From: Microbacterium sp.
Lineage (GTDB): Bacteria; Actinomycetota; Actinomycetes; Actinomycetales; Microbacteriaceae
Direction: 5' to 3'
Assembly (NCBI RefSeq): GCF_031180975.1
Contig: NZ_JAPSLI010000002.1
Location: 248,001 to 312,000, forward strand
Length of the DNA: 64,000 nucleotides
Positions within the stretch are counted from its first letter, which is position 1. The number at the start of each line of letters is the position of its first letter. Below the pieces are notes generated by a model. That model saw only the letters and a list, made by a program, of their open reading frames with translations. It had not been told where the DNA came from and made no database searches. Shown here piece after piece: positions 8,834-16,808 of the stretch. The position numbers were made by a program, and so were the translations under genes.

Positions 8834-9232
8834 ATGGAACTCATCCTCTTCGGTCTGCTCGCAGTGATGCTCGTGTTCATGTTCGTGAACACGCGCAAGC
8901 GCCAGAAGCAGCTGAAGGCCGAGCAGGAGGAGAAGGCCGCGAAGACCCTCCCCGGCGTCAAGGTGCTGCTGCAGGGCGGCCTGTACGGCACGATCGTCGC
9001 CTACGACGCCGAGGACCTCGACAAGCCCGCGCTGGTCGAGATCGCACCCGGTGTGGTCATCGAGGTGCACAGCCAGGCGATCCTGCGCATCGTCGAGCCC
9101 ACCGACACGGACACCGCTGTCGCCGCCGACGCGGATGCCGTGGAGGCGGACACCCCGGCGGAGCCGGCGGCGCCCCGTCTCGAGACGTCTGAGGAGACCC
9201 GCGCGCGCCTCGAGCGCGACGGCGACAACTGA
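8834..9232 (+). CDS. yajC: Preprotein translocase accessory subunit YajC
   Basis: YajC forms a complex with SecD and SecF at the Sec translocon. The 132-residue protein has one N-terminal membrane helix (MELILFGLLAVMLVFMFVNTRKRQKQ), a positively charged exit side, and the family motif LLQGGLYGTIVAYD. An acidic tail rich in A, D and T follows. ATG 8834 is preferred over an in-frame TTG at 8816 because GAAAGG lies at a workable distance. It is followed by secD after 36 bp. Confidence 0.92.
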   Translation: MELILFGLLAVMLVFMFVNTRKRQKQLKAEQEEKAAKTLPGVKVLLQGGLYGTIVAYDAEDLDKPALVEIAPGVVIEVHSQAILRIVEPTDTDTAVAADADAVEADTPAEPAAPRLETSEETRARLERDGDN

Positions 9233-9268
9233 CGCGACAACGTCCCCTGACGCGGAAAGCGGAACTTC

Positions 9269-10996
9269 GTGGCTTCATCATCTCCGGTCCGTCATGCCTG
9301 GCGGGTCCTGCTCGGCCTGCTCATCGTGACCGCCGTCCTGTTCGGCATCAACGCGATCGGCGTCTACGGGTTCAAGAAGAGCTCGTGGACCCCTGAGCTG
9401 GCGCTCGACCTGCAGGGCGGCACCCAGATCGTCCTGGGCGCGCAGACCGAGGATGGTGCCGACCCCTCGCAGGAGCAGCTCGACCAGGCGGCCTCGATCA
9501 TCCGGCAGCGCGTCGACGCCGCCGGTGTCGCCGAGGCGGACATCACCACCGAGGGCGGCCGCAACATCGTGGTCCAGATTCCCGGTGTGGCCGACGAGCA
9601 GACCCGTGCCCGAATCCAGGCCAGCGCGAAGCTCGAGTTCCGCGCGGTGCTCGCCGCGACCGACCCCGCGACCGAGTACGTGGGCGAGGACGGCAAGAGC
9701 ACGCCGTACCCGACCCCGAACGACTCGATGAACGCGGTGCCGAGCCCCGAGCCCACCGACGCCAGCGACCCGGCGTGGATGACCGAACGGCTGCAGGCCG
9801 AGTTCCTGTCCTACGACTGCACCGCCGAGCGCGAGGACCCCAACCCGCCGGCCGACCAGCCGCTCATCGCGTGCGACCCCGACAACCGGGTGAAGTACCT
9901 GCTCGGTCCGATGGAGCTCGACGGCACCGCCATCGAGGATGCCACCGCCGGCCGCGACCCGCAGAGCGGCGCCTGGACCGTCAACCTCGTCCTCGACGAG
10001 AACGGCACCAAGGTGTTCGGCGACATCAGCGTGCGCCTGAACGCCAACCGCATCGCCCAGCAGAGCCCCCGCGACCAGTTCGCGTTCGTCCTCGACGGCG
10101 TCGTGATCTCGGCACCGGCCATGCAGGCGACGATCATGAACGGCAAGCCGAGCATCTCGGGCAGCTTCGATCAGGAGAGCTCGAAGGCGCTGGCCGATCA
10201 GCTGCGCTACGGCGCGCTGCCGCTCAGCTTCACCGTGGAGAGCTCCGACACGATCTCGGCGACGCTGGGCTCGCAGCAGCTGCAGATCGGCCTGATCGCC
10301 GGCCTCATCGGTCTCGCGCTCGTCGCGGTGTACTCGCTGATCAGCTACCGGGCGCTGGGCTGGGTGATCATCGCATCGATCGGCGTGATGGCGGTGCTGA
10401 CCTACATCATCATCTGCATCCTGGCGTGGCGGATGGGCTTCCGGCTCTCGCTCGCCGGTGTGGCCGGTCTGATCGTCTCGATCGGCTTCACCGCGGACTC
10501 GTTCATCGTGTACTTCGAACGCATCCGCGACGAGTTGCGCGACGGCAAGTCGATCACCGCGGCCGTCGAGGACGGCTGGGGCCGAGCCAAGCGCACCATC
10601 TACATCTCCAAGTCGATCAACGTGCTCGCCGCCGTGGTGCTGTACATCCTCGCGGACTCCACAGTGAAGGGCTTCGCGTTCACGCTGGGTCTCACGACGC
10701 TGATCGACGTGTTCATCTTCGTGATCTTCACGCACCCGGTCATGCAGCTGCTCGCCCGCACCCGCTTCTTCGGCGGCGGCCACAAGCTGTCCGGCCTCGA
10801 CCCCGAGTCACTGGGCGCGGTCTACCGTGGTCGCTCGCAGTACCGCGAGGCGCTGACCGGGTCCTCCGGCCGCGCCGCCCGCAACCGGGCCGCCCGCGGT
10901 GAGGCCGAGAAGCGCCAGACCATCGCCGAGCGCAAACGCGCTGAGGCCCTCGCCGCTCAGGGATCCAAGGATGCCGGGAAGGACTCCGACGCCTGA
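9269..10996 (+). CDS. secD: Protein translocase subunit SecD
   Basis: SecD uses the proton-motive force to pull exported proteins across the membrane. The 575-residue protein has an N-terminal helix (residues about 10-28), the LDLQGGTQIVLGAQ motif, a large extracytoplasmic domain (about 40-330) and five C-terminal helices containing IASIGVMAVLTYIIICILAW and VAGLIVSIGFTADSFIVYFERIRDEL. The charged C-tail is actinobacterial in style. The stop and the secF start overlap (TGATG). Confidence 0.96.
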   Translation: MASSSPVRHAWRVLLGLLIVTAVLFGINAIGVYGFKKSSWTPELALDLQGGTQIVLGAQTEDGADPSQEQLDQAASIIRQRVDAAGVAEADITTEGGRNIVVQIPGVADEQTRARIQASAKLEFRAVLAATDPATEYVGEDGKSTPYPTPNDSMNAVPSPEPTDASDPAWMTERLQAEFLSYDCTAEREDPNPPADQPLIACDPDNRVKYLLGPMELDGTAIEDATAGRDPQSGAWTVNLVLDENGTKVFGDISVRLNANRIAQQSPRDQFAFVLDGVVISAPAMQATIMNGKPSISGSFDQESSKALADQLRYGALPLSFTVESSDTISATLGSQQLQIGLIAGLIGLALVAVYSLISYRALGWVIIASIGVMAVLTYIIICILAWRMGFRLSLAGVAGLIVSIGFTADSFIVYFERIRDELRDGKSITAAVEDGWGRAKRTIYISKSINVLAAVVLYILADSTVKGFAFTLGLTTLIDVFIFVIFTHPVMQLLARTRFFGGGHKLSGLDPESLGAVYRGRSQYREALTGSSGRAARNRAARGEAEKRQTIAERKRAEALAAQGSKDAGKDSDA

Positions 10997-11985
10997 TGTT
11001 CTCCATGAACGAGCTCGGCAACAAGCTCTACACCGGGAAGACGTCGTTCCCGTTCGTCGGCCGCCGCCGACTGTGGTTCATCATCGCGATCGCGCTCGTG
11101 GCCGCCTCGGCGCTCGTGCCCCTGATCCGCCCGATCCAGTTCTCGATCGAGTTCACCGGCGGGTCGCAGTTCACCGTGCAGGCGCCGTCTTCGACCGATC
11201 AGTCGCTCGCGACGGATGCCGTCCGCTCGGTCGTCCCGGATGCGGCCACCAAGGTCGTCGTCGTCGGTGGCAAGGACGTGCGCGTCCAGACCGACCAGAT
11301 GAGCGCCGACGAGACGCAGCAGGTGACGGCGGCCCTCGCCGACGCCTACGGCGTCGATCGGGCCGAGATCACCGACTCGTTCATCGGGCCGGCGTGGGGT
11401 GAGAGCGTCACCAGGCAGTCGCTGTGGGGTCTGGCGATCTTCCTCGCGCTGACCTTCCTGATCCTCGCCATCTACTTCCGGACCTGGAAGATGTCCGCCG
11501 CCGCCATCATCGGCCTGCTCGACGTGCTCGTCATCACGGTGGGGGTGTACGCGCTGGCCGGGTTCGAGATCTCGCCCGCCGCCGTCATCGGGTTCCTCAC
11601 GATCCTGGCGTACTCGCTGTACGACACCACTGTCGTATTCGACAAGATCCGCGAGAACACCACCGAGGACGGCGACCAGACCACGCGCACGTTCGGCGAG
11701 TCGGTCAACCTCGCCGTGAACCAGACGCTGGTGCGCTCGATCAACACCTCGGTGGTCGCCGCTCTGCCGGTGGGCGCGATCCTCTTCATCGGCGCCTTCT
11801 GGCTGGGTGCGGAGACGCTCACCGACATCTCGCTGTCGATCTTCGTCGGCATCATCGTCGCCACCTATTCGACGCTGTTCGTCGCCGCCCCGCTGTACTC
11901 GCTGTTCCGCGAGAAGGAGCCGGCCATCGCGCAACGCGACGCGAAGGTGCTCCAGGCGCGCGAACGGGCCACCGCCGGCGTCTGA
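10996..11985 (+). CDS. secF: Protein translocase subunit SecF
   Basis: SecF is the partner of SecD. The 329-residue protein has a first helix near residue 30, IEFTGGSQFTV (the SecF counterpart of the LDLQGG motif), a short periplasmic domain, and the five-helix block with ILAYSLYDTTVVFDKIRENT and NQTLVRSINTS. It overlaps secD by one base, so synthesis of the two is coupled. Confidence 0.96.
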   Translation: MFSMNELGNKLYTGKTSFPFVGRRRLWFIIAIALVAASALVPLIRPIQFSIEFTGGSQFTVQAPSSTDQSLATDAVRSVVPDAATKVVVVGGKDVRVQTDQMSADETQQVTAALADAYGVDRAEITDSFIGPAWGESVTRQSLWGLAIFLALTFLILAIYFRTWKMSAAAIIGLLDVLVITVGVYALAGFEISPAAVIGFLTILAYSLYDTTVVFDKIRENTTEDGDQTTRTFGESVNLAVNQTLVRSINTSVVAALPVGAILFIGAFWLGAETLTDISLSIFVGIIVATYSTLFVAAPLYSLFREKEPAIAQRDAKVLQARERATAGV

Positions 11986-12015
11986 GCCGGCGGGTCGGAG
12001 CCGTCCGGCCCCGCG

Positions 12016-12021
12016 TAGGAT
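12016..12021 (+). promoter_or_regulatory. -10-like TAGGAT upstream of the rsh gene
   Basis: TAGGAT lies 24 bp before the rsh ATG in the 60-bp gap after secF. A purine-rich ribosome binding site (gggagcagga) lies between. No clear -35 is visible. Confidence 0.35.
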
Positions 12022-12045
12022 GATCTGATCGGGACGGGAGCAGGA

Positions 12046-14298
12046 ATGGCGGATTCGCAGGCGACATCGCAGGGCTCCAGCCTGCGTCGGCTGGTACCCC
12101 GCATCTTCTCGCGCGCACCCCGCGTCAACGACCTCGACAACCTCATCCGCACCGTCCGGGCCAACCATCCGCGCGGCGACCTCCCCATCATCGAACGGGC
12201 GTACGCGGTCGCCCGCGACAAGCACTCGGGACAGTTCCGGCAGAGCGGCGAGCCGTACATCACGCACCCGCTCGCCGTCGCGCAGATCCTCGCCGAGCTG
12301 GGCCTCGGCCCTCGGGCGATCGCCGCCGCACTGCTGCACGACACGGTCGAGGACACCGGGTACGCCCTCGCGGAGCTCACGGCCGAGTTCGGCGACGAGG
12401 TCGCGATGCTCGTCGACGGGGTCACCAAGCTCGACAAGGTCAAGTACGGCGAGAGCGCACAGGCCGAGACGGTCCGCAAGATGATCGTGGCGATGTCGAA
12501 GGACATCCGCGTGCTGCTCATCAAGCTCGCCGACCGCCTGCACAACGCGCGCACCTGGGGCTTCGTCCCGCCGGAGAAGGCGGCGAAGAAGGCGAAGGAG
12601 ACGCTCGAGATCTACGCCCCGCTGGCGCACCGGCTGGGTATCCAGACGATCAAGTCGGAGCTGGAGGACCTGTCCTTCGCCGTGCTGCATCCGAAGATCT
12701 ACGCCGAGATCGACAGCCTGATCGCCCAGCGCACCCCGCAGCGCGAGAAGTACCTGCAGCAGGTGATCCAGGCCGTCGACGACGACCTCCGCGACCTGCG
12801 CATCCGCGGCAAGGTGGTCGGGCGGCCGAAGCAGCTGTACTCGGTCTACCAGAAGATGGTCGTGCGGGGACGCGAGTTCGACGACATCTACGACCTCATC
12901 GGCATCCGCGTGCTGGTGAACTCGGTGCGGGACTGCTACGCGGTGCTCGGCGCGATCCATGCCCGTTGGACGCCGCTGCCCGGCCGGTTCAAGGACTACA
13001 TCGCGACCCCGAAGTTCAACCTGTACCAGTCGCTGCACACCACCGTGATCGGCCCGTCCGGCCGCACGGTCGAGATCCAGATCCGCACCCACGAGATGCA
13101 TCAGCAGGCCGAGTTCGGCGTGGCGGCGCACTGGATGTACAAGGAGCGGATGAACGGCGGCAAGGTCGACAGCCGCACCTCCGACACCGACATGGCGTGG
13201 CTCGCGCACATCTCGGACTGGCAGGCCGAGACCGCCGACCCGAGCGAGTTCCTGGACTCGCTGCGGTTCGAGATCGGCGCGAAGGAGGTGTACGTCTTCA
13301 CCCCGAAGGGCCGCGTGATCGGCCTGCCGGCCGGGGCCACCCCGGTGGATTTCGCGTACGCCGTGCACACCGAGATCGGTCACCGCACCATGGGCGCCAA
13401 GGTGAACGGCCGTCTCGTCCCGCTGGAGTCGACGCTGAAGAGCGGCGACGTGGTCGAGGTGTTCACCTCCAAGAACCCGGACGCCGGCCCCAGCCAGGAC
13501 TGGCTCAGTTTCGTCAAGAGCACGCGGGCGCGCAACAAGATCCGCGGGTGGTTCACGAAGGAGCGCCGCGAGGAGGCCATCGAGCAGGGCAAGGAGTCCA
13601 TCGCGCGCGCCATGCGGCGGCAGAACCTGCCGTTGCAACGCCTGATGAGCCAGGAGTCGTTCGCCGAGGTCGCCCGTCAGCTGCGCTACGAGGACGTGTC
13701 CGCCCTGTACGCGGCGGTCGGCGAAGGGCATGTGTCCACCCAGTCCGTGCTGGAGAAGGTCACGGCGCTGGTCTCCGACGAGGAGGACACCGGCACCGGT
13801 GCCATCGAGCTGCCGGGTCGGCAGCCGGCGCGCGAGCCGCGCGGCGGGGACTCCGGCATCCTGGTGCGCGGCGCCGCAGACATCCTCGTCAAGCTCGCCC
13901 GCTGCTGCACGCCGGTGCCGGGCGACCCGATCGTCGGCTTCGTCACCCGCGGCAGCGGCGTGTCCGTGCACCGCTCCGACTGCGTGAACGTGAAGGCGCT
14001 CAGCGCCGACACCGAACGGTTCGTCGAGGTGGAGTGGGCGCCGACGACCAAGAGCGTGTTCCGCGTGCAGATCCAGGTGGAGGCGCTGGACCGCTCCGGG
14101 CTCCTCTCCGACGTCACCCGTGTGCTCAGCGAGCACCACGTGAACATCCTGTCCGCCACCGTGTCGACCACCGACGAGCGCCTCGCGCTCAGCCGGTTCG
14201 TGTTCGAGATGGGGGACGCGGTGCACCTGGACCGCGTGCTCAACGCCGTACGCCGCATCGACGCCGTCTACGACGTCTACCGAGTCACCACGTCCTGA
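12046..14298 (+). CDS. relA: Bifunctional (p)ppGpp synthetase/hydrolase (RSH)
   Basis: Makes and degrades the stringent-response alarmone. The 750-residue protein has an N-terminal HD hydrolase domain with intact HDTVEDTG, a synthetase domain with RGREFDDIYDLIGIRVLV and TPKFNLYQSLHTTVIGP, a TGS domain (VYVFTPKGRVIGLPAGATPVDFAYAVHTE), and a C-terminal zinc-finger/ACT region (LVKLARCCTPVPGDPIVGF; SGLLSDVTRVLSEHHVNI). Both catalytic halves appear intact, as in the single actinobacterial Rel protein. Its 3' end overlaps a convergent gene by 22 bp. Confidence 0.96.
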   Translation: MADSQATSQGSSLRRLVPRIFSRAPRVNDLDNLIRTVRANHPRGDLPIIERAYAVARDKHSGQFRQSGEPYITHPLAVAQILAELGLGPRAIAAALLHDTVEDTGYALAELTAEFGDEVAMLVDGVTKLDKVKYGESAQAETVRKMIVAMSKDIRVLLIKLADRLHNARTWGFVPPEKAAKKAKETLEIYAPLAHRLGIQTIKSELEDLSFAVLHPKIYAEIDSLIAQRTPQREKYLQQVIQAVDDDLRDLRIRGKVVGRPKQLYSVYQKMVVRGREFDDIYDLIGIRVLVNSVRDCYAVLGAIHARWTPLPGRFKDYIATPKFNLYQSLHTTVIGPSGRTVEIQIRTHEMHQQAEFGVAAHWMYKERMNGGKVDSRTSDTDMAWLAHISDWQAETADPSEFLDSLRFEIGAKEVYVFTPKGRVIGLPAGATPVDFAYAVHTEIGHRTMGAKVNGRLVPLESTLKSGDVVEVFTSKNPDAGPSQDWLSFVKSTRARNKIRGWFTKERREEAIEQGKESIARAMRRQNLPLQRLMSQESFAEVARQLRYEDVSALYAAVGEGHVSTQSVLEKVTALVSDEEDTGTGAIELPGRQPAREPRGGDSGILVRGAADILVKLARCCTPVPGDPIVGFVTRGSGVSVHRSDCVNVKALSADTERFVEVEWAPTTKSVFRVQIQVEALDRSGLLSDVTRVLSEHHVNILSATVSTTDERLALSRFVFEMGDAVHLDRVLNAVRRIDAVYDVYRVTTS

Positions 14299-14840
14299 TC
14301 CGTCAGCAGCAGTTCCAGGCGATCGATCGCCATCCGCCGGCCCGGCATCCTCGGCAGCGCCTGAAGGCGGGCGCGCGTCTGCGCCCCCAGCCCCGGCGAC
14401 ACCTGCAGCAGCGCGCGCAGCCATCTCTCGTCCTGAGGATGCCGCAGGGCGGCGAACACGAGCTCGACCGCGGTGGTCAGCGGGCTGGTCACGGCGACTC
14501 CCGCGATGAACAGGATGCCGTCGGCCGGCGCCGCGGCGTCGTGGTGCACCACCCGGGCGGTGGGTTCCATTCGCACCCGGTGCGGGCCCGCCCTTCGAAC
14601 GTGGTGCACCGTGGGCGGCCGGTCGCCGGCGCCGAGCACCCACGCGGCGGTCGCGCGGCAGGCGGCTGTGCGCGCGGGGACGAGATGGGCGATGCTGGTC
14701 GCTCTGGCATCCGCCCCTTCGACGGTGTCGGCGGGCATGTAGCCGTCACCGACCTCGACGACGTGCCCGTCCAGACGCGCGGCGGTCAGCTCGGGCAGCG
14801 ACAGCCGCTCGCCGGGACGGTAGAACAGGACCGGGTGCAC
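14277..14840 (-). CDS. Uncharacterized protein downstream of rsh
   Basis: I do not recognise a named family. The roughly 187-residue protein begins VHPVLFYRPGERLSLPELTAARLDG and contains VTSPLTTAVELVFAALR. The layout (a short N-terminal part, a middle part that introduces the sentence-like HLVPARTAACRATAAWVLG, then a TSPxxTAxEL segment) recalls the actinobacterial AbiEi-like antitoxin/DUF559 proteins, but the match is weak. Start is GTG at 14840 (14843 is also possible). No ribosome binding site is visible. It overlaps the rsh 3' end tail to tail by 22 bp. Codon use and third-position GC look native. Confidence 0.6.
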   Translation of the reverse strand: MHPVLFYRPGERLSLPELTAARLDGHVVEVGDGYMPADTVEGADARATSIAHLVPARTAACRATAAWVLGAGDRPPTVHHVRRAGPHRVRMEPTARVVHHDAAAPADGILFIAGVAVTSPLTTAVELVFAALRHPQDERWLRALLQVSPGLGAQTRARLQALPRMPGRRMAIDRLELLLTDQDVVTR

Positions 14841-14844
14841 CACA

Positions 14845-14893
14845 ACAGTGTGAGCCGTGCCGCCCGGTGATGGGCGGGCACCGCTCACACTGT
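14845..14893 (-). terminator. Long hairpin between the DUF349 gene and the downstream unknown gene
   Basis: Arms at 14845-14865 and 14873-14893 pair along about 20 bp, with the outer 11 bp (ACAGTGTGAGC) perfect and one mismatch and one bulge inside. The loop is about 7 nt. It begins 16 bp after the DUF349 stop on the minus strand and probably terminates that gene. It also reaches to within 5 bp of the next start codon, so it could affect translation of 14277-14840. Confidence 0.6.
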
Positions 14894-14908
14894 GGATAAC
14901 CGGGGTGA

Positions 14909-16588
14909 TCAGCCCCCGAGTGCGCTCAGCCAGGCGCGACGTGCGGCCAGCGCCTCGGTCGCGTCCTTGACTGCTTTGGCGTCGCCGGCCTTCTCGGCGG
15001 CGGCGAGCTCGGCCTCGAGCTTCTCGATGGCCTCCAGCAGCTGCGCGCTCATGTCGTTGGCGCGCGCCTTCGTCTCGGGGTTGTTCTTCTTCCAGTCGAC
15101 GTCCTCGCGTGCCTTCAGCGCCTGCTCGATCGTGCGCAGCCGGTCGTCGAGCGCGCGCTCCTTCTCGCGGGGGAAGATGCGGCCGATCTCGTCCCACTGC
15201 CGCTGGATGCGGGTGAGCAGCGCACGGGCGCGCTTGAGGTTCGGTTCGTCTGCGACGGCCTTCGCCTCTTCGAGCAGCGCTTCGCGCGCCTCGATCTTCG
15301 GAGCGGAGTCGGCCTCCTCCGCGGCGGCCTGCTCGGCACGGGCGGCGTACAGGGCGTCTCCGGCGGCCTTGAAGCGCGCCCACAGCGCGTCGTCGGCCTT
15401 GCGGCCGGCACGGCCGGCGGCCTTCCACTCGTCGAGCAGGTCGCGGTAGGCAGGGATGCCGTCCACGCCGCGCGGCGCCAGCGCCTCCGCGCGCTCGACC
15501 AGACGGGTCTTCGCGTCGCGGGCGGCCTTGTGCGTCTCGTCCAGCTCGGAGAAGAACGCCCGGCGCGCCTTGTCGACGGTGGAGCGCGCATGGCGGAACC
15601 GCTTCCACAGCTGCTGGGCGACGCCCTTCGGCAGGCGCGGCCCGTTCTGCTGGTGCGCCTGCCAGTCGTCGAACAGCTGGGCCATCTCGGCGGTGACCTG
15701 CTTCCATTGCACCTTGGCGAGGTCGCGTCCGGCGATCTCCTCCGCCTTCTCGACGATCGCCGTGCGCTCGGCGATGGCGGCGTCCAGCGCCTCCTTCGCC
15801 GCGGCGGCCTCCTTCTCGGTGGCCTCCGACAGCGACGCGACCAGCGACTCGATACGGGCGCGGAGTCCGGCCAGGTCACCGACGGCTGCGGCGTCGGTCA
15901 CCTCGGTGAGCAGGTGGTTCGCCTGCTTGGTGAGGTCGGCGGCGGATGTGCCGCCCGCCTTGGCGCGGGTCTCGAGCGTGCCGAGCTTCAGCGCCAGGTC
16001 GTCGTACTTGCGAGCGAAGTAGGCGAGCGCCTCGTCCGGGGTGCCGTCCGGGTACTGTCCCACGGGACGCCACGTGTCGCCCTCGCGGACCTCGACGGTG
16101 CCGTCCTCGGCGACCCGACCCCACTCGGCGGCGTCGGAGGCCACCGGCGGAACGACCGGAGCCGGGGCGACGGGCGCGGCCGCCTTGCGAGGCATCGGCA
16201 CGCGCGGCGGAGCGGGAACGCGGGGCGGCCCCGGCACGCGTGGCGGTGCGGGGGCGGGAGCGGCCGGCCGGGACGGCTCGTCGTCGGTCGCCGACTCGGC
16301 GACGCCAGGCGTCTCGGCGGGCGACTCAGCCGCGGCGGCGTCATCAGCGCCCGACGCGTCGGAGCCAGATGCGTCGGCGTCGGAGGCGGGCGCGTCGGCG
16401 TCGACGGGTTCGGCAGCGGGGGGCACGTCGGTGCCCTGCACGGCCTCCTGAGCAACTGCGCTCTCGGCGGCCGGCGACGCGGGCGCGGTCGCGGTCGCGT
16501 CCGCGGTCTGCGGTTCGACGACGGCGGCCTCGCCGTTCGGCGTCTCGGGGTTCGGCGACTCGGGGGTGGACGGCTCAGTGGCAGACAC
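14909..16588 (-). CDS. DUF349 domain-containing protein
   Basis: This 559-residue protein has a long, disordered, acidic Ala/Pro/Asp-rich N-terminus (about 1-165, with repeats such as APPRVPGPPRVPAPPRVP). Several DUF349 helical repeats follow (for example WRPVGQYPDGTPDEALAYFARKYDDLALKL, QWKQVTAEMAQLFDDWQAHQQNGPRLPKGV, QRQWDEIGRIFPREKERALDDRLRTIEQ). DUF349 proteins are large coiled or helical proteins of unclear function in bacteria. The GTG start has AAGGAG 8 nt upstream. A TAGGCT -10-like hexamer lies near 16644-16639 on the minus strand. It is divergent from nirB. Confidence 0.88.
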   Translation of the reverse strand: MSATEPSTPESPNPETPNGEAAVVEPQTADATATAPASPAAESAVAQEAVQGTDVPPAAEPVDADAPASDADASGSDASGADDAAAAESPAETPGVAESATDDEPSRPAAPAPAPPRVPGPPRVPAPPRVPMPRKAAAPVAPAPVVPPVASDAAEWGRVAEDGTVEVREGDTWRPVGQYPDGTPDEALAYFARKYDDLALKLGTLETRAKAGGTSAADLTKQANHLLTEVTDAAAVGDLAGLRARIESLVASLSEATEKEAAAAKEALDAAIAERTAIVEKAEEIAGRDLAKVQWKQVTAEMAQLFDDWQAHQQNGPRLPKGVAQQLWKRFRHARSTVDKARRAFFSELDETHKAARDAKTRLVERAEALAPRGVDGIPAYRDLLDEWKAAGRAGRKADDALWARFKAAGDALYAARAEQAAAEEADSAPKIEAREALLEEAKAVADEPNLKRARALLTRIQRQWDEIGRIFPREKERALDDRLRTIEQALKAREDVDWKKNNPETKARANDMSAQLLEAIEKLEAELAAAEKAGDAKAVKDATEALAARRAWLSALGG

Positions 16589-16699
16589 AGTGTGCTCCTT
16601 GCGCGGCCAGGCCGCGGAGGGGGGTACGGACGGTGTTCAGCCTAGTACGACGGTGCCCGTCGATCTCTCTGCCGGCCCGTCGCGCTCGCTCACCCGGCC

Positions 16700-16776
16700 G
16701 TTACCGGTTTGTGAGGAGAACGTTCCCCGGGCGTAACGCGGCGCGGTCGGTCCGCGAAACATCGCGCTCCTAGCGT
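16700..16776 (+). promoter_or_regulatory. nirB promoter region with candidate GlnR-type boxes
   Basis: Four pentamers recur every 11 bp: GTTAC (16700), GTGAG (16711), GTTCC (16722) and GTAAC (16733). This is the period of the actinobacterial GlnR box (GTnAC-n6-GaAAc repeated), with two good and two poorer matches. A further GTAAC (16733-16737)...GAAAC (16756-16760) pair resembles one before the nitrite channel gene. A -10-like TAGCGT follows at 16771-16776. GlnR control of nir genes is established in streptomycetes and mycobacteria; here it is inferred. Confidence 0.5.
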
Positions 16777-16808
16777 CGGGACCAGTCGCCCCGGACCTGA
16801 GGAGGAGC

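Noticed and set aside
10957..14643. Very long open frame on the minus strand opposite secF and rsh
   Set aside because: It is an antisense shadow typical of GC-rich DNA: low-complexity R/A/G/H-rich product, no domains, while the plus strand encodes full SecF and RSH.
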